Source of the DNA: an uncultured Collinsella sp.
Lineage (GTDB): Bacteria; Actinomycetota; Coriobacteriia; Coriobacteriales; Coriobacteriaceae
Length of the DNA stretch: 6,333 nt
Reading direction: 5' to 3'
Assembly (NCBI GenBank): GCA_900758885.1
Contig: CAAETD010000138.1
Span: 1-6,333 of the forward strand
Shown here one piece after another: positions 1-5,450 of this stretch. Made by a program: the position numbers and the translations under genes. A model generated the notes under the pieces. The model ran no database searches and was not told the DNA's origin. It saw nothing but the letters and a program-made list of their open reading frames with translations. Positions within the stretch are counted from its first letter, which is position 1. Every line of letters begins with the position of its first letter.

Positions 1-572
1 AGACCATCCGAGCGCTCGTCGAACTCGCCTTGCGAGGCAAATCGCAGCTCGCTTGCATGGGCCTGCAGGTCGCTGATGGTCTTGATGCCGTACTGTTCGG
101 CAGCCTTTGTGGTAATGACCAAGGCCTGGCTGTCGGCCGCCTCGGCCATATCGAGCCACACCAGGTCCCATTTCTTCTTGTACTGCTTCTTGACCGTTTC
201 ATAAACAGCCTGGGGGTCGGTTTCCATCTCCGCCTTGAGAACGGTGAGCAGCGCCGTACCCGTGTACTCGGGATAGAGGTCGATCTCGCCCTTCTCGAGT
301 GCCGTGGCGATCACCGAGCCCGCAATGTCAAACGAGCGCTTGACGGTAAAGCCGGCGTCCTCGAGCGCCAGGGCATAGATCTCGGAGATGATCTCGCCCT
401 CGGTGAAATCCTTGGAGCCCACGGTGATGGTGCCGGCAGCGCCCTTGGAACCGCAAGCGGTGAGCGCGGCAGGAACGGTTGTAGCGAGAGCCGCCGCCGC
501 GACGGCGCGAACAAACTGGCGGCGCGTAAGGCCGCCAGGCATCGGCGACGCAGAATCGATAGATTGAAACAT
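1..572 (-). CDS. Osmoprotectant (glycine betaine/choline/carnitine-type) ABC transporter substrate-binding lipoprotein, C-terminus cut by window edge
   Basis: About 190 N-terminal residues are present; the C-terminal third lies beyond base 1. The start region carries a twin-arginine motif (TRRQFV, residues 16-21), a short Ala-rich hydrophobic stretch and a lipobox LTAC ending at Cys40. The protein is therefore predicted to be a lipid-anchored extracellular receptor, probably exported by Tat. The mature part opens with TITVGSKDFTEGEI and includes DLYPEYTGTAL and, at the cut end, GEFDERSDGL. These are hallmarks of the OpuAC/ProX fold of OpuC/OsmF-type transporters, which bind quaternary ammonium osmolytes. 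ATG at 572 is chosen because AAGGAG (579-584) sits 6 nt upstream; an in-frame ATG at 578 directly abuts that ribosome site and is less likely. The gene follows the permease gene by 62 nt, so the two probably share an operon. Ligand-cage residues cannot be judged from this fragment. Family assignment is firm; exact ligand is inferred. Confidence 0.93.
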   Translation of the reverse strand, partial: MFQSIDSASPMPGGLTRRQFVRAVAAAALATTVPAALTACGSKGAAGTITVGSKDFTEGEIISEIYALALEDAGFTVKRSFDIAGSVIATALEKGEIDLYPEYTGTALLTVLKAEMETDPQAVYETVKKQYKKKWDLVWLDMAEAADSQALVITTKAAEQYGIKTISDLQAHASELRFASQGEFDERSDG

Positions 573-634
573 GTGCATCTCCTTTTCTAGATGATCTATA
601 TCAAGACGATTTGACATGACACGTTGATGCCCCG

Positions 635-1276
635 TCATTGCTTGGCAAATTCGTACGGGCGCATCCTTCGGTCGATCGCCGAGAGAAGCATACCCACTAA
701 AAGGGAAAGAACCGCGACCGAGGCGCCACCGATAATGAGCAAGTCAGTGCGCATGAGGCCAAGGCCCGTGAAGATGATCTGGCCCAGGCCGCCCGCGCCA
801 ATATAGGCGGCAAGCGTCGCGGAGGCCACAACCTCGGAAGCCGCCGTGCGAATGCCCGCAAAGGACACGGAAAACGCCAACGGCACCTTGATTTTGAAGA
901 AGACCGAACGCTCGTCCATACCCATGCCACGCGCTGCCTCGAGGACATCGGCGGGCACCGAACGAAAGCCGAGAGCTGTATTGATGAGGATAGGCGGGAT
1001 GGCAAGCACGGTAAGCGCCACGACCGCGGGCAGCACCCCCGTACCCAAGATCGGCACGCAAACGACAAGCACGGCGAGACTGGGAATGATGCGCAGGATA
1101 CCGGAAATACCGACCGAGACTTTCTCGAGCAACGGAGACCGGCTGCAGGCGATACCGAGCGGCACAGCAATGAAGATGGCCACCGCAAGCGAAAGGACGC
1201 TGACATTCAGGTGCTCGAGCACCATCTGAATGTAGTCCGTACCATGCGTCGAAAAGTACGCGATAACGTCCTGCAA
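635..1276 (-). CDS. Osmoprotectant ABC transporter permease (OpuCB/OpuCD type, MetI-like)
   Basis: This 213-residue integral membrane protein has the usual length of single-domain OpuC permeases. About five hydrophobic helices are visible, near residues 24-44, 58-78, 82-103, 138-160 and 178-202. Family signatures are IPSLAVL (64-70), the cytoplasmic EAA loop EAARGMGMDERSVFFKIKVP (113-132) that docks on the ATPase, and ATLAAYIGAGGLGQIIF (153-169), typical of betaine/choline/carnitine channels. The start is TTG at 1276: GGGGAGG lies 9 nt upstream, an in-frame TAA sits three codons before TTG, and the next Met is residue 18, inside the protein. The following gene encodes the binding protein of the same system. 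A sigma-A-like promoter precedes it at 1350-1378. No ATP-binding subunit is seen upstream, so it should lie beyond the left edge or elsewhere. Whether it corresponds to the B or D permease of OpuC cannot be told here. Confidence 0.93.
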   Translation of the reverse strand: MQDVIAYFSTHGTDYIQMVLEHLNVSVLSLAVAIFIAVPLGIACSRSPLLEKVSVGISGILRIIPSLAVLVVCVPILGTGVLPAVVALTVLAIPPILINTALGFRSVPADVLEAARGMGMDERSVFFKIKVPLAFSVSFAGIRTAASEVVASATLAAYIGAGGLGQIIFTGLGLMRTDLLIIGGASVAVLSLLVGMLLSAIDRRMRPYEFAKQ

Positions 1277-1285
1277 TGCCTTTTA

Positions 1286-1292
1286 CCTCCCC
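1286..1292 (-). promoter_or_regulatory. Ribosome binding site that fixes the TTG start of the permease
   Basis: On the minus strand GGGGAGG lies 9 nt before TTG at 1276-1274. No ATG or GTG lies in frame between it and residue 18, and an in-frame TAA (1285-1283) immediately follows the site. The unusual TTG is therefore the only reasonable start. Confidence 0.75.
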
Positions 1293-1293
1293 T

Positions 1294-1341
1294 TTAGCGC
1301 TCGCCGATGTCCATCCATGCGTTGACGGGCCCTTGCATCAT
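1294..1341 (-). other. Possible 15-codon leader ORF ahead of the permease
   Basis: Reading minus, an ATG at 1341 opens a short frame, MMQGPVNAWMDIGER, ending with TAA at 1296-1294, one base before the permease ribosome site. The ATG lies about where the promoter at 1350-1378 would start transcription (8 nt after the -10 box), so it could be translated with almost no leader. The peptide shows no codon runs that would suggest classical attenuation. Its translation is speculative; 15-codon frames occur by chance. Confidence 0.2.
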
Positions 1342-1349
1342 TCGGCAAT

Positions 1350-1378
1350 GTTATGCGCTGCCCACGCGTCAACGTCAA
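1350..1378 (-). promoter_or_regulatory. Sigma-A-like promoter of the osmoprotectant transporter operon
   Basis: On the minus strand the -35 box TTGACG (1378-1373, 5 of 6 to consensus) is followed by a 17-bp spacer and the -10 box CATAAC (1355-1350, 4 of 6). The -35 hexamer is tandemly doubled: a second TTGACG occupies 1372-1367, though its spacing to a -10 is poor. Transcription would start near 1343, giving a leader of about 67 nt before the TTG start. Position and direction fit the permease and binding-protein genes. Confidence 0.55.
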
Positions 1379-1570
1379 CAGCAAACTGCGCACACCGATG
1401 CAATCCATTATCTGACAAATGAGCCTAGCGGGCGGCCACACTTCTGTGAGGGGCAAGCAGTGCGCAAAGTACCGCAGTGCTGTAGGCCGACCAAAAAGAA
1501 GAGGACACCGCACCGAGCATGCGGCGCCCGACGATTGAGGGCCGAGATGCACCGGCACTGTCAACGCCCA

Positions 1571-1673
1571 CAAGGGGCTGTAGCGCCGCAGGTTGCCCCG
1601 GAAGACAAGGGTGCACGCCTTGCGTGCGGCACCCGCAGGCTTGAGGGGCAAGATGCGGTGCTACAGCCCCTTG
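1571..1673. repeat. Long imperfect inverted repeat (103-bp hairpin) overlapping the CmpB-type gene 3' end
   Basis: Outer arms 1571-1590 and 1654-1673 match at 19 of 20 positions (left arm caaggggctgtagcgccgca). After a 2-nt mismatch the stem resumes with ttgcccc (1593-1599) against ggggcaa (1645-1651). Further in, gggt (1609-1612) can pair with accc (1631-1634), and gcacgc (1613-1618) with gcgtgc (1622-1627) around a 3-nt apex. The right arm contains the last codons and the TAG of the CmpB-type gene. Neither strand has a T-run after the stem, so it is not a classical intrinsic terminator. It may protect or process the mRNA 3' end, or be one copy of a dispersed palindromic repeat. The pairing is plain; the role is unknown. 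Confidence 0.8.
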
Positions 1674-2689
1674 CGGCGGAAGAGGGCGTAGGCGTGGGCC
1701 TTAAGCCTCGTCGCCCTGATAACGCCTTCGTACTTCATCATGCGCAAATGCGGAAACGCATTGAAGAAGCGCAGGTCGCGTTTGGAAATGGCAATCGCGC
1801 GCACCGAACGTTTAGACAGGCGCGGACGAGGCGCCGCATCTGCAAGGCGCTGTGCAACCAGGCGCAAACCACGGGCACCGTCGGCAATAAACGACGGTAT
1901 CTCGACCTTCTCGCGCAAAGAATCCATCACCGCGTCGGAAATCTCGAGCAGCCAACCATTGATGGCGCGGCCACGCACATGCGCCGTCTGCGCAGAATCG
2001 AGGGCTGTCTCCGGAATACGCTCGACCAGCGAATCGGAAGCGTCTTTGAGCGAATCGTTGATGCGGTCGGCAAGCTCGCCGCGCAGCTCCTCCAGCGAGT
2101 CGGAAAGACGTCGGAAACTCGCCATCGATGCCACCGCGTCAACCGCAAGCAGCGTCAGCGCGGCCAAGGCAAGCGCCCTCACCGCCCACACCGGCATCGA
2201 TGCAAGCATCCCCAAGAGCGCCGGCTCGGCAATACGACAAATAAGCACGCACCCTGCGCCAAACATCAAAAAGCCGTACAGGCATATGCGTCCCTGAAAA
2301 TTGAGCGGCATGTCCGAATAATCCCAAAAACGCGCATGGGTCGTGACCTCGAGAATCACGCCCACAAGGTACTCAATACAACAACACAGCGCGCCCGCTG
2401 CCAAAAACTGCACCGGCACGTTTTCGATGCCGCGCAGCGCAAACCAACAGACAAGCGCGCCCGCGCCGTAAATAGGACAGCACGGCCCAAGCAAAAAGCC
2501 GCTATTGGAAAACGAGCCGTGGTTGAGCATGGCGCAAACCGTCGACTCCCACAGCCATCCCGCAAAGCCATACACCATAAAGGAAAGCACGAGTGCCGAA
2601 AGCGGAGCGCCCGGAATGGAAATCGCAACTTGAATAGTCAGAACAGCAGAAGTGATTGCCGCCATCGTATGCCTCAACGCACCGTTCAT
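1661..2689 (-). CDS. CmpB-type putative ABC transporter permease family membrane protein (PF06541)
   Basis: This 342-residue protein has an N-terminal membrane half and a charged C-terminal half. Hydrophobic segments lie near residues 10-26, 30-48, 66-86, 93-115, 134-152 and 157-189. Motifs of the CmpB family are present: GFAGWLWEST (41-50), GFLLGPCCPIYGAGAL (64-79) and MPLNFQGRICLYGFLMFG (127-144). Residues 190-342 are predicted cytoplasmic and helical, rich in Arg, Asp and Glu, ending with an AFPHLRMMKY segment. The family is named an ABC permease but no transported substrate is established, and no ATPase gene adjoins it. ATG at 2689 overlaps the TGA of the HD gene (ATGA) and has AGGAAG 5 nt upstream, so coupled translation is likely. 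Its stop codon lies inside the right arm of the long hairpin at 1571-1673. Family assignment is good; function is unknown. Confidence 0.85.
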   Translation of the reverse strand: MNGALRHTMAAITSAVLTIQVAISIPGAPLSALVLSFMVYGFAGWLWESTVCAMLNHGSFSNSGFLLGPCCPIYGAGALVCWFALRGIENVPVQFLAAGALCCCIEYLVGVILEVTTHARFWDYSDMPLNFQGRICLYGFLMFGAGCVLICRIAEPALLGMLASMPVWAVRALALAALTLLAVDAVASMASFRRLSDSLEELRGELADRINDSLKDASDSLVERIPETALDSAQTAHVRGRAINGWLLEISDAVMDSLREKVEIPSFIADGARGLRLVAQRLADAAPRPRLSKRSVRAIAISKRDLRFFNAFPHLRMMKYEGVIRATRLKAHAYALFRRKGL

Positions 2690-3228
2690 GCGCGCTTCCT
2701 CTTTCGTTTTACCTGGCGACTGCCGCCAATACGCCCGTCAATCGTCTCGCCCAGCGCGCACGCCTTATCCGCCAAGCACACGATCCACGCCTCGCGGCAC
2801 GCAGGCGGAATCGGCACAAGGGGAAACATATGGCGAGCGATGATATTGCGCTCGATGGGTGTCAAGTCAAAATCTTCTTCGGCGCGCTCAAGAGCAAAAA
2901 AGGGGTGTTTGAACCCATGAAGGCGATGACTCGGATCGGAATCATGCCAGTCGTAGAGAAAGTAATCGTGCAAAAGCGCGCCGCGCACCAAGGCGTGCAC
3001 GTCGACAGCTATACCCACACGAGAAAGCACACGAGCCATGCAAATGCTCGTCTTTGCCACTGCAAGCACATGGTCATACACCGAGACGTCACCGTGCTGA
3101 ATAAACGAGCGCGTCGCGCCCAGCCTTCCTCGCGCCTCCAGACGTTGAGCAAGGTCACGCACGTACGCCGCAGCATCCTCGACAGCAATCTTGCCGCGTC
3201 TTGTTGCGTAACCTTTTTTCACACGCAT
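2686..3228 (-). CDS. HD-domain metal-dependent phosphohydrolase, uncharacterised
   Basis: The 180-residue soluble protein has the HD-superfamily metal ligands in order: H53 (YDHVL), H87-D88 (ALLHDYF), H108 (FKHP), H133 (IARHMFP) and D154 (CLADK). The H...HD...H...H...D pattern suggests a metal-dependent hydrolase of phosphate esters or nucleotides; the substrate cannot be read from sequence. The C-terminus is a basic tail (QVKRKRKRA) that might contact membrane or nucleic acid. Two starts are possible: ATG at 3228, only 1 nt after AGAGGGG (3236-3230), or GTG at 3222 with a better 7-nt spacing; they differ by two residues. The stop overlaps the ATG of the CmpB-type membrane gene, so the two probably act together. 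A 102-nt gap separates it from the upstream dehydrogenase gene, with no strong promoter seen there. Confidence 0.88.
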   Translation of the reverse strand: MRVKKGYATRRGKIAVEDAAAYVRDLAQRLEARGRLGATRSFIQHGDVSVYDHVLAVAKTSICMARVLSRVGIAVDVHALVRGALLHDYFLYDWHDSDPSHRLHGFKHPFFALERAEEDFDLTPIERNIIARHMFPLVPIPPACREAWIVCLADKACALGETIDGRIGGSRQVKRKRKRA

Positions 3229-3229
3229 T

Positions 3230-3236
3230 CCCCTCT
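3230..3236 (-). promoter_or_regulatory. Ribosome binding site bearing on the HD gene start
   Basis: Minus-strand AGAGGGG ends 1 nt before ATG (3228) and 7 nt before the in-frame GTG (3222). The spacing favours GTG; the codon favours ATG. The choice changes the protein by only Met-Arg. Confidence 0.55.
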
Positions 3237-3330
3237 ATCTCACATGAGGCAGCCGCCACAGGCTCGCTATGCAACATTGAGCCAAAACCGAGAAGATCTC
3301 CCCGCTCCCAGCAGGATGATTGTTTGCGCG

Positions 3331-4536
3331 CTACTCTACCCAAGAGGCTTGAAGGATATTCACCACGTCATCATGAGAGAGCTGTGCCGGGTCATGCGCA
3401 AACAGGGCATCGTTGGTGTCAAGAGCGTTGCTCGCCATAGCATCAAACTCGTCGGGCGTGATGCCCCAGTCACTCATCTTGAGGTCGCCCATGTTGCACT
3501 CGTCAATCAAGCGCTCCAGCTCGACGATAAAATCCTCGGGCTTGCTGGCAAGCCAATTGCCCATCAGACGCGCCATGTCGACATAGCGGTCATCGCACAC
3601 GTGGGCGTCGATCATATGCTGATGATAGGCCACGCTGATCATGATGAGGCCCGCCCCATGCGGCAGGTCGTGATGGTGCGCGCTCATGGCGTGCTCCGTT
3701 CCGTGGCAGCCCGCGCAACCCGAGCAAACCATAGCGTAGCCGCCCAGGGTATTGGCAAAGGCAAGCTGCGTGCGCGCATGGAGGTCAAACCCGTCATGCA
3801 CGCAGGCGGGAAGCGCCATGGCAGCGCTTCGGATGCCCTCACGGCAAATGATATCGCCCATGGGAGCGTGCGCATTGTTGATATAGCACTCCACGCAGTG
3901 GAACAGGGCGTCGAACCCCTGGAAAGCCGTGAGGTGCGAAGGGACCGTGAGCATGAGCTCGGGATCGACCACCGAAAGACTTGGAAACAGGCGAGGGTTG
4001 CCCAAACGAAGCTTCTCGTCGGTCTCCTCGCAAGAAAGCACGGCGCCCGCATCGACCTCGGATCCGGTGCCCGCCGTCGTGGTCACGCACACCAACGGAA
4101 GCGGATCGTTTGGAATGGGGAGACCCTTTGCGGTACCGCCCATGGCATAGTCCCAAATGTCACCAGCGACCTCGTTACCCTCGACATCATGCCCGGGGTT
4201 GGCCGCCACCACGCAGATGCCCTTGCAGCCGTCCATAACGGAGCCGCCGCCCAGTGCGAGCACGAAATCGCAGTGTTCCACACGCGCCATCCAGCCCCCC
4301 GCGTTCACGGTGTCGCGCAAGGGGTTGGGCTCGATGCGGTCAAAGAGGACGTGCTCTACGCCGACGCGGTCGAGCTGAGCCTCCACGCGCGCAAGATAGC
4401 CATTTGCCTTAACGGACTTGCCGCCCGTGGTAACCAAAAGGGCGCGCTTGCCCGGCAGCTCCTGGTCTCCGAGCTCATTGAGCTTGCCTGGTCCAAATAG
4501 CAAGCGAGTCGGGGCAAAAAACGTGAATGACTCCAT
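3331..4536 (-). CDS. Iron-containing alcohol dehydrogenase (BdhA/YugJ/YqhD-like)
   Basis: The 401-residue protein fits the group III (Fe-dependent) alcohol dehydrogenases that interconvert aldehydes and alcohols with NAD(P)H in the cytoplasm. The N-terminal nucleotide-binding half shows GGKSVKANG (38-46), IEPNP (68-72), GGGSVMD (96-102) and TTTAGTGSEVD (152-162). The metal site is complete by family alignment: D209 and H213 in FDALFH, H278 in GCHGTEH, and H293 in DLPHG. The GCHGTEHAMSA form resembles butanol-dehydrogenase-like members. The GG at 38-39 lacks the acidic residue that in FucO-type enzymes disfavours NADPH, so NADPH use is possible. ATG at 4536 is chosen because AAGGAG (4543-4548) lies 6 nt upstream and MESFTFF begins the family homology; an extension to 4674 reads through non-coding-like sequence. 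It is probably transcribed alone from the 198-bp gap upstream. The physiological substrate is not determinable here. Confidence 0.94.
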   Translation of the reverse strand: MESFTFFAPTRLLFGPGKLNELGDQELPGKRALLVTTGGKSVKANGYLARVEAQLDRVGVEHVLFDRIEPNPLRDTVNAGGWMARVEHCDFVLALGGGSVMDGCKGICVVAANPGHDVEGNEVAGDIWDYAMGGTAKGLPIPNDPLPLVCVTTTAGTGSEVDAGAVLSCEETDEKLRLGNPRLFPSLSVVDPELMLTVPSHLTAFQGFDALFHCVECYINNAHAPMGDIICREGIRSAAMALPACVHDGFDLHARTQLAFANTLGGYAMVCSGCAGCHGTEHAMSAHHHDLPHGAGLIMISVAYHQHMIDAHVCDDRYVDMARLMGNWLASKPEDFIVELERLIDECNMGDLKMSDWGITPDEFDAMASNALDTNDALFAHDPAQLSHDDVVNILQASWVE

Positions 4537-4542
4537 GATGTA

Positions 4543-4548
4543 CTCCTT
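4543..4548 (-). promoter_or_regulatory. Ribosome binding site fixing the alcohol dehydrogenase start
   Basis: AAGGAG on the minus strand, 6 nt before ATG at 4536. It supports the 401-residue protein over a longer in-frame reading starting at 4674. Confidence 0.8.
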
Positions 4549-4612
4549 ATCGCCGGCATTCACCCGCATTGTCGTGCTTGGGTCACACAAGAGTTGCCCG
4601 CACCCGCGCAAA

Positions 4613-4632
4613 TTGCACAAATGTGCACAAAT
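4613..4632 (-). promoter_or_regulatory. Candidate operator ahead of the alcohol dehydrogenase
   Basis: The plus strand reads ttgcacaaatgtgcacaaat. Two overlapping patterns are visible: a perfect inverted repeat tgcaca-aa-tgtgca (4614-4627) and a direct repeat tgcacaaat (4614-4622 and 4624-4632) with a 10-bp period, one helical turn. It lies 77-96 bp upstream of the start codon and just downstream of the possible -10 box, where a repressor could block initiation. It resembles, but does not match well, the TTGTGA-type palindrome of the redox repressor Rex, which controls alcohol dehydrogenases in other Gram-positives. The regulator is unknown. Confidence 0.4.
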
Positions 4633-4661
4633 TCGTAACATCTTTTGTTCATTGAAGTCAC
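4632..4661 (-). promoter_or_regulatory. Weak promoter candidate for the alcohol dehydrogenase
   Basis: On the minus strand GTGACT (4661-4656, 4 of 6 to TTGACA), an 18-bp spacer, and TACGAA (4637-4632, 3 of 6) with a preceding TG as in extended -10 promoters. This is the best pair I see in the gap between the phosphatase and dehydrogenase genes, but it is weak. Confidence 0.25.
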
Positions 4662-4704
4662 GGGCACTAGCCAAAAGGACTCTCTGGTCACCCCGGCGTC
4701 AATC

Positions 4705-4735
4705 AAAACGACATGGCTTGGGTGGCACCGCAGCC
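4705..4735 (-). terminator. Weak terminator-like hairpin after the HAD phosphatase gene
   Basis: On the minus strand GGCT and AGCC (4735-4732 and 4718-4715) enclose GGT/ACC around a 3-nt loop, with a 2-nt internal mismatch on each side. The stem starts within the stop codon, and a run of four T follows only 6 nt after it (4708-4705). It could be a poor intrinsic terminator. Confidence 0.25.
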
Positions 4736-5301
4736 TAAACGTTAACCTGCTTGATATGGTTGCCATGCACCAGATAAGCGCGGCGCGCGAGCTTCATCAT
4801 GGGCAGGTCGATCATGTTATCGCTATAGAACTCGTCGGGCACAGCATCTGGCCCAAACATCTCGCGGAACACCTTGACCTTGTTAGTTCCAAAATTGAGG
4901 TGCTCGAGCTCCAAAGTATCGCGATTGACCGTCGAACAGACCATAGTCTTGATACCCAGACGCCGCTGAATCTCGTTCATGGTGTAGTCAAACGACCCGG
5001 TCATGATCACATCGTCAGGTTGCGGATGATACCAATGCTTGATTTTATGCATGTGCGCGTCCCAAAAGGCGCTCACCATACCGTCGATATCATCAAAGGA
5101 GTTCAGATACGCCTTGAGGTACTTGGCCATGGCATGCTCGAGCTCCTCCAACGTGCATTTTTCCTTGGAGTAACGCATGCCGTAGTAGGCAAGCGGCGGC
5201 ACGAAACGCACGACTTTCGGATTGTACTTGAGCGAGAACAAATAGAAGTCGTAAGGGCTCTCGCCGTCGTAGATGGTGTTGTCGAAATCAAAAACGCGCA
5301 T
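4735..5301 (-). CDS. HAD-superfamily phosphatase (HAD-IB, SerB-like)
   Basis: This 188-residue soluble protein has all four HAD motifs: D5-F-D7-N-T9 (nucleophile and acid/base Asp), T101 in VIMTGS (motif II), K141 in TNKVKVF (motif III, assigned by position), and D161/D165 in YSDNMIDLPMM (motif IV). It should hydrolyse a phosphate monoester with Mg2+ in the cytoplasm. The YSDNxxDLPMM signature and the cap inserted after motif I (about residues 13-95) fit the HAD-IB group that includes phosphoserine phosphatase, but the substrate is unknown. ATG at 5301 is the only usable start: an in-frame TGA lies six codons upstream. The ribosome site AAGAGGA (5320-5314) is 12 nt from the ATG, longer than usual. 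It is flanked by gaps of about 190 bp on both sides, so it is probably a single-gene transcript. Confidence 0.9.
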   Translation of the reverse strand: MRVFDFDNTIYDGESPYDFYLFSLKYNPKVVRFVPPLAYYGMRYSKEKCTLEELEHAMAKYLKAYLNSFDDIDGMVSAFWDAHMHKIKHWYHPQPDDVIMTGSFDYTMNEIQRRLGIKTMVCSTVNRDTLELEHLNFGTNKVKVFREMFGPDAVPDEFYSDNMIDLPMMKLARRAYLVHGNHIKQVNV

Positions 5302-5304
5302 GCG

Positions 5305-5375
5305 CGGGCACGGTCCTCTTCAATCGTAATAGCGTTCGCTTCTACTGCTTCTACTATATCCATCTTCCGTGCCCG
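5305..5375. repeat. 9-bp inverted repeat bracketing the HAD gene leader
   Basis: cgggcacgg (5305-5313) and ccgtgcccg (5367-5375) are perfect inverted repeats 53 bp apart. The near arm lies between the ribosome site and the ATG of the HAD gene; the far arm lies upstream of the -10 box. In a read-through transcript it could mask the translation start; as DNA it could be a looped operator. It may also be chance in GC-rich sequence. Confidence 0.4.
5338..5355. repeat. Perfect 9-bp tandem duplication at the HAD gene promoter
   Basis: gcttctact occurs twice head to tail (5338-5346, 5347-5355), overlapping the possible -10 box and start of transcription of the HAD gene. Slippage here would alter leader length by 9 bp. 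Confidence 0.6.
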
Positions 5376-5383
5376 GCATGCAA
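5353..5383 (-). promoter_or_regulatory. Promoter candidate for the HAD phosphatase gene
   Basis: On the minus strand TATAGT (5358-5353) matches 5 of 6 bases of the -10 consensus. The best -35 is TTGCAT (5383-5378, 3 of 6) with a long 19-bp spacer. Transcription would start about 45 nt before the ATG. Confidence 0.4.
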
Positions 5384-5450
5384 GTGCGTACAGAACCGTT
5401 ACATGCGGCCCAACAAGTCCTGCCGGAGCTCAATATGTAGGACCTGTGAA

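Larger units (their letters stand above)
1277..1660. other. 384-bp gene-free region between the CmpB-type gene and the osmoprotectant operon
   Basis: No convincing protein gene is seen. The stretch holds most of a long imperfect hairpin (1571-1673), the operon promoter (1350-1378), a possible leader ORF and the permease ribosome site. A 10-mer gaggggcaag occurs at 1448-1457 and again at 1643-1652, and gcagtgc occurs at 1457-1463 and 1474-1480. Both strands have open frames here (for example minus 1651-1283, 122 codons), but these show no recognisable family, no hydrophobic or domain pattern, and no ribosome site. Confidence 0.6.

Noticed and set aside
1407..1412. GATAAT on the minus strand as a second -10 box
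   Set aside because: It matches 5 of 6 bases, but nothing resembling a -35 lies 16-18 bp upstream.
1283..1651. 122-codon minus-strand frame in the gap, ending three codons before the permease TTG
   Set aside because: No ribosome site, no family resemblance, and its first part lies in the long hairpin. It shares the permease frame only by chance and ends in TAA.
1571..1673. Transposon (MITE) origin of the long inverted repeat
   Set aside because: No target-site duplication is visible at the arm ends and no transposase is nearby. It remains possible only if further genomic copies are found.
1307..2920. 537-codon open frame on the plus strand
   Set aside because: It lies antisense to the CmpB-type and HD genes, is rich in Arg, His and Gln, and has no domain or ribosome site. 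It is a side effect of GC-rich codon use.
2656..4500. 614-codon open frame on the plus strand
   Set aside because: It is antisense to the HD gene and the well-supported alcohol dehydrogenase, with no recognisable motif.
4537..4674. Longer N-terminus for the alcohol dehydrogenase
   Set aside because: The extension has no family homology, covers the candidate operator, and the internal ATG at 4536 has an excellent ribosome site.
5103..5363. 86-codon minus-strand frame starting upstream of the HAD gene (MDIVEAVEANA...)
   Set aside because: It overlaps the HAD gene in another frame and its body has no domain character. Only the first 20 codons are outside the gene.
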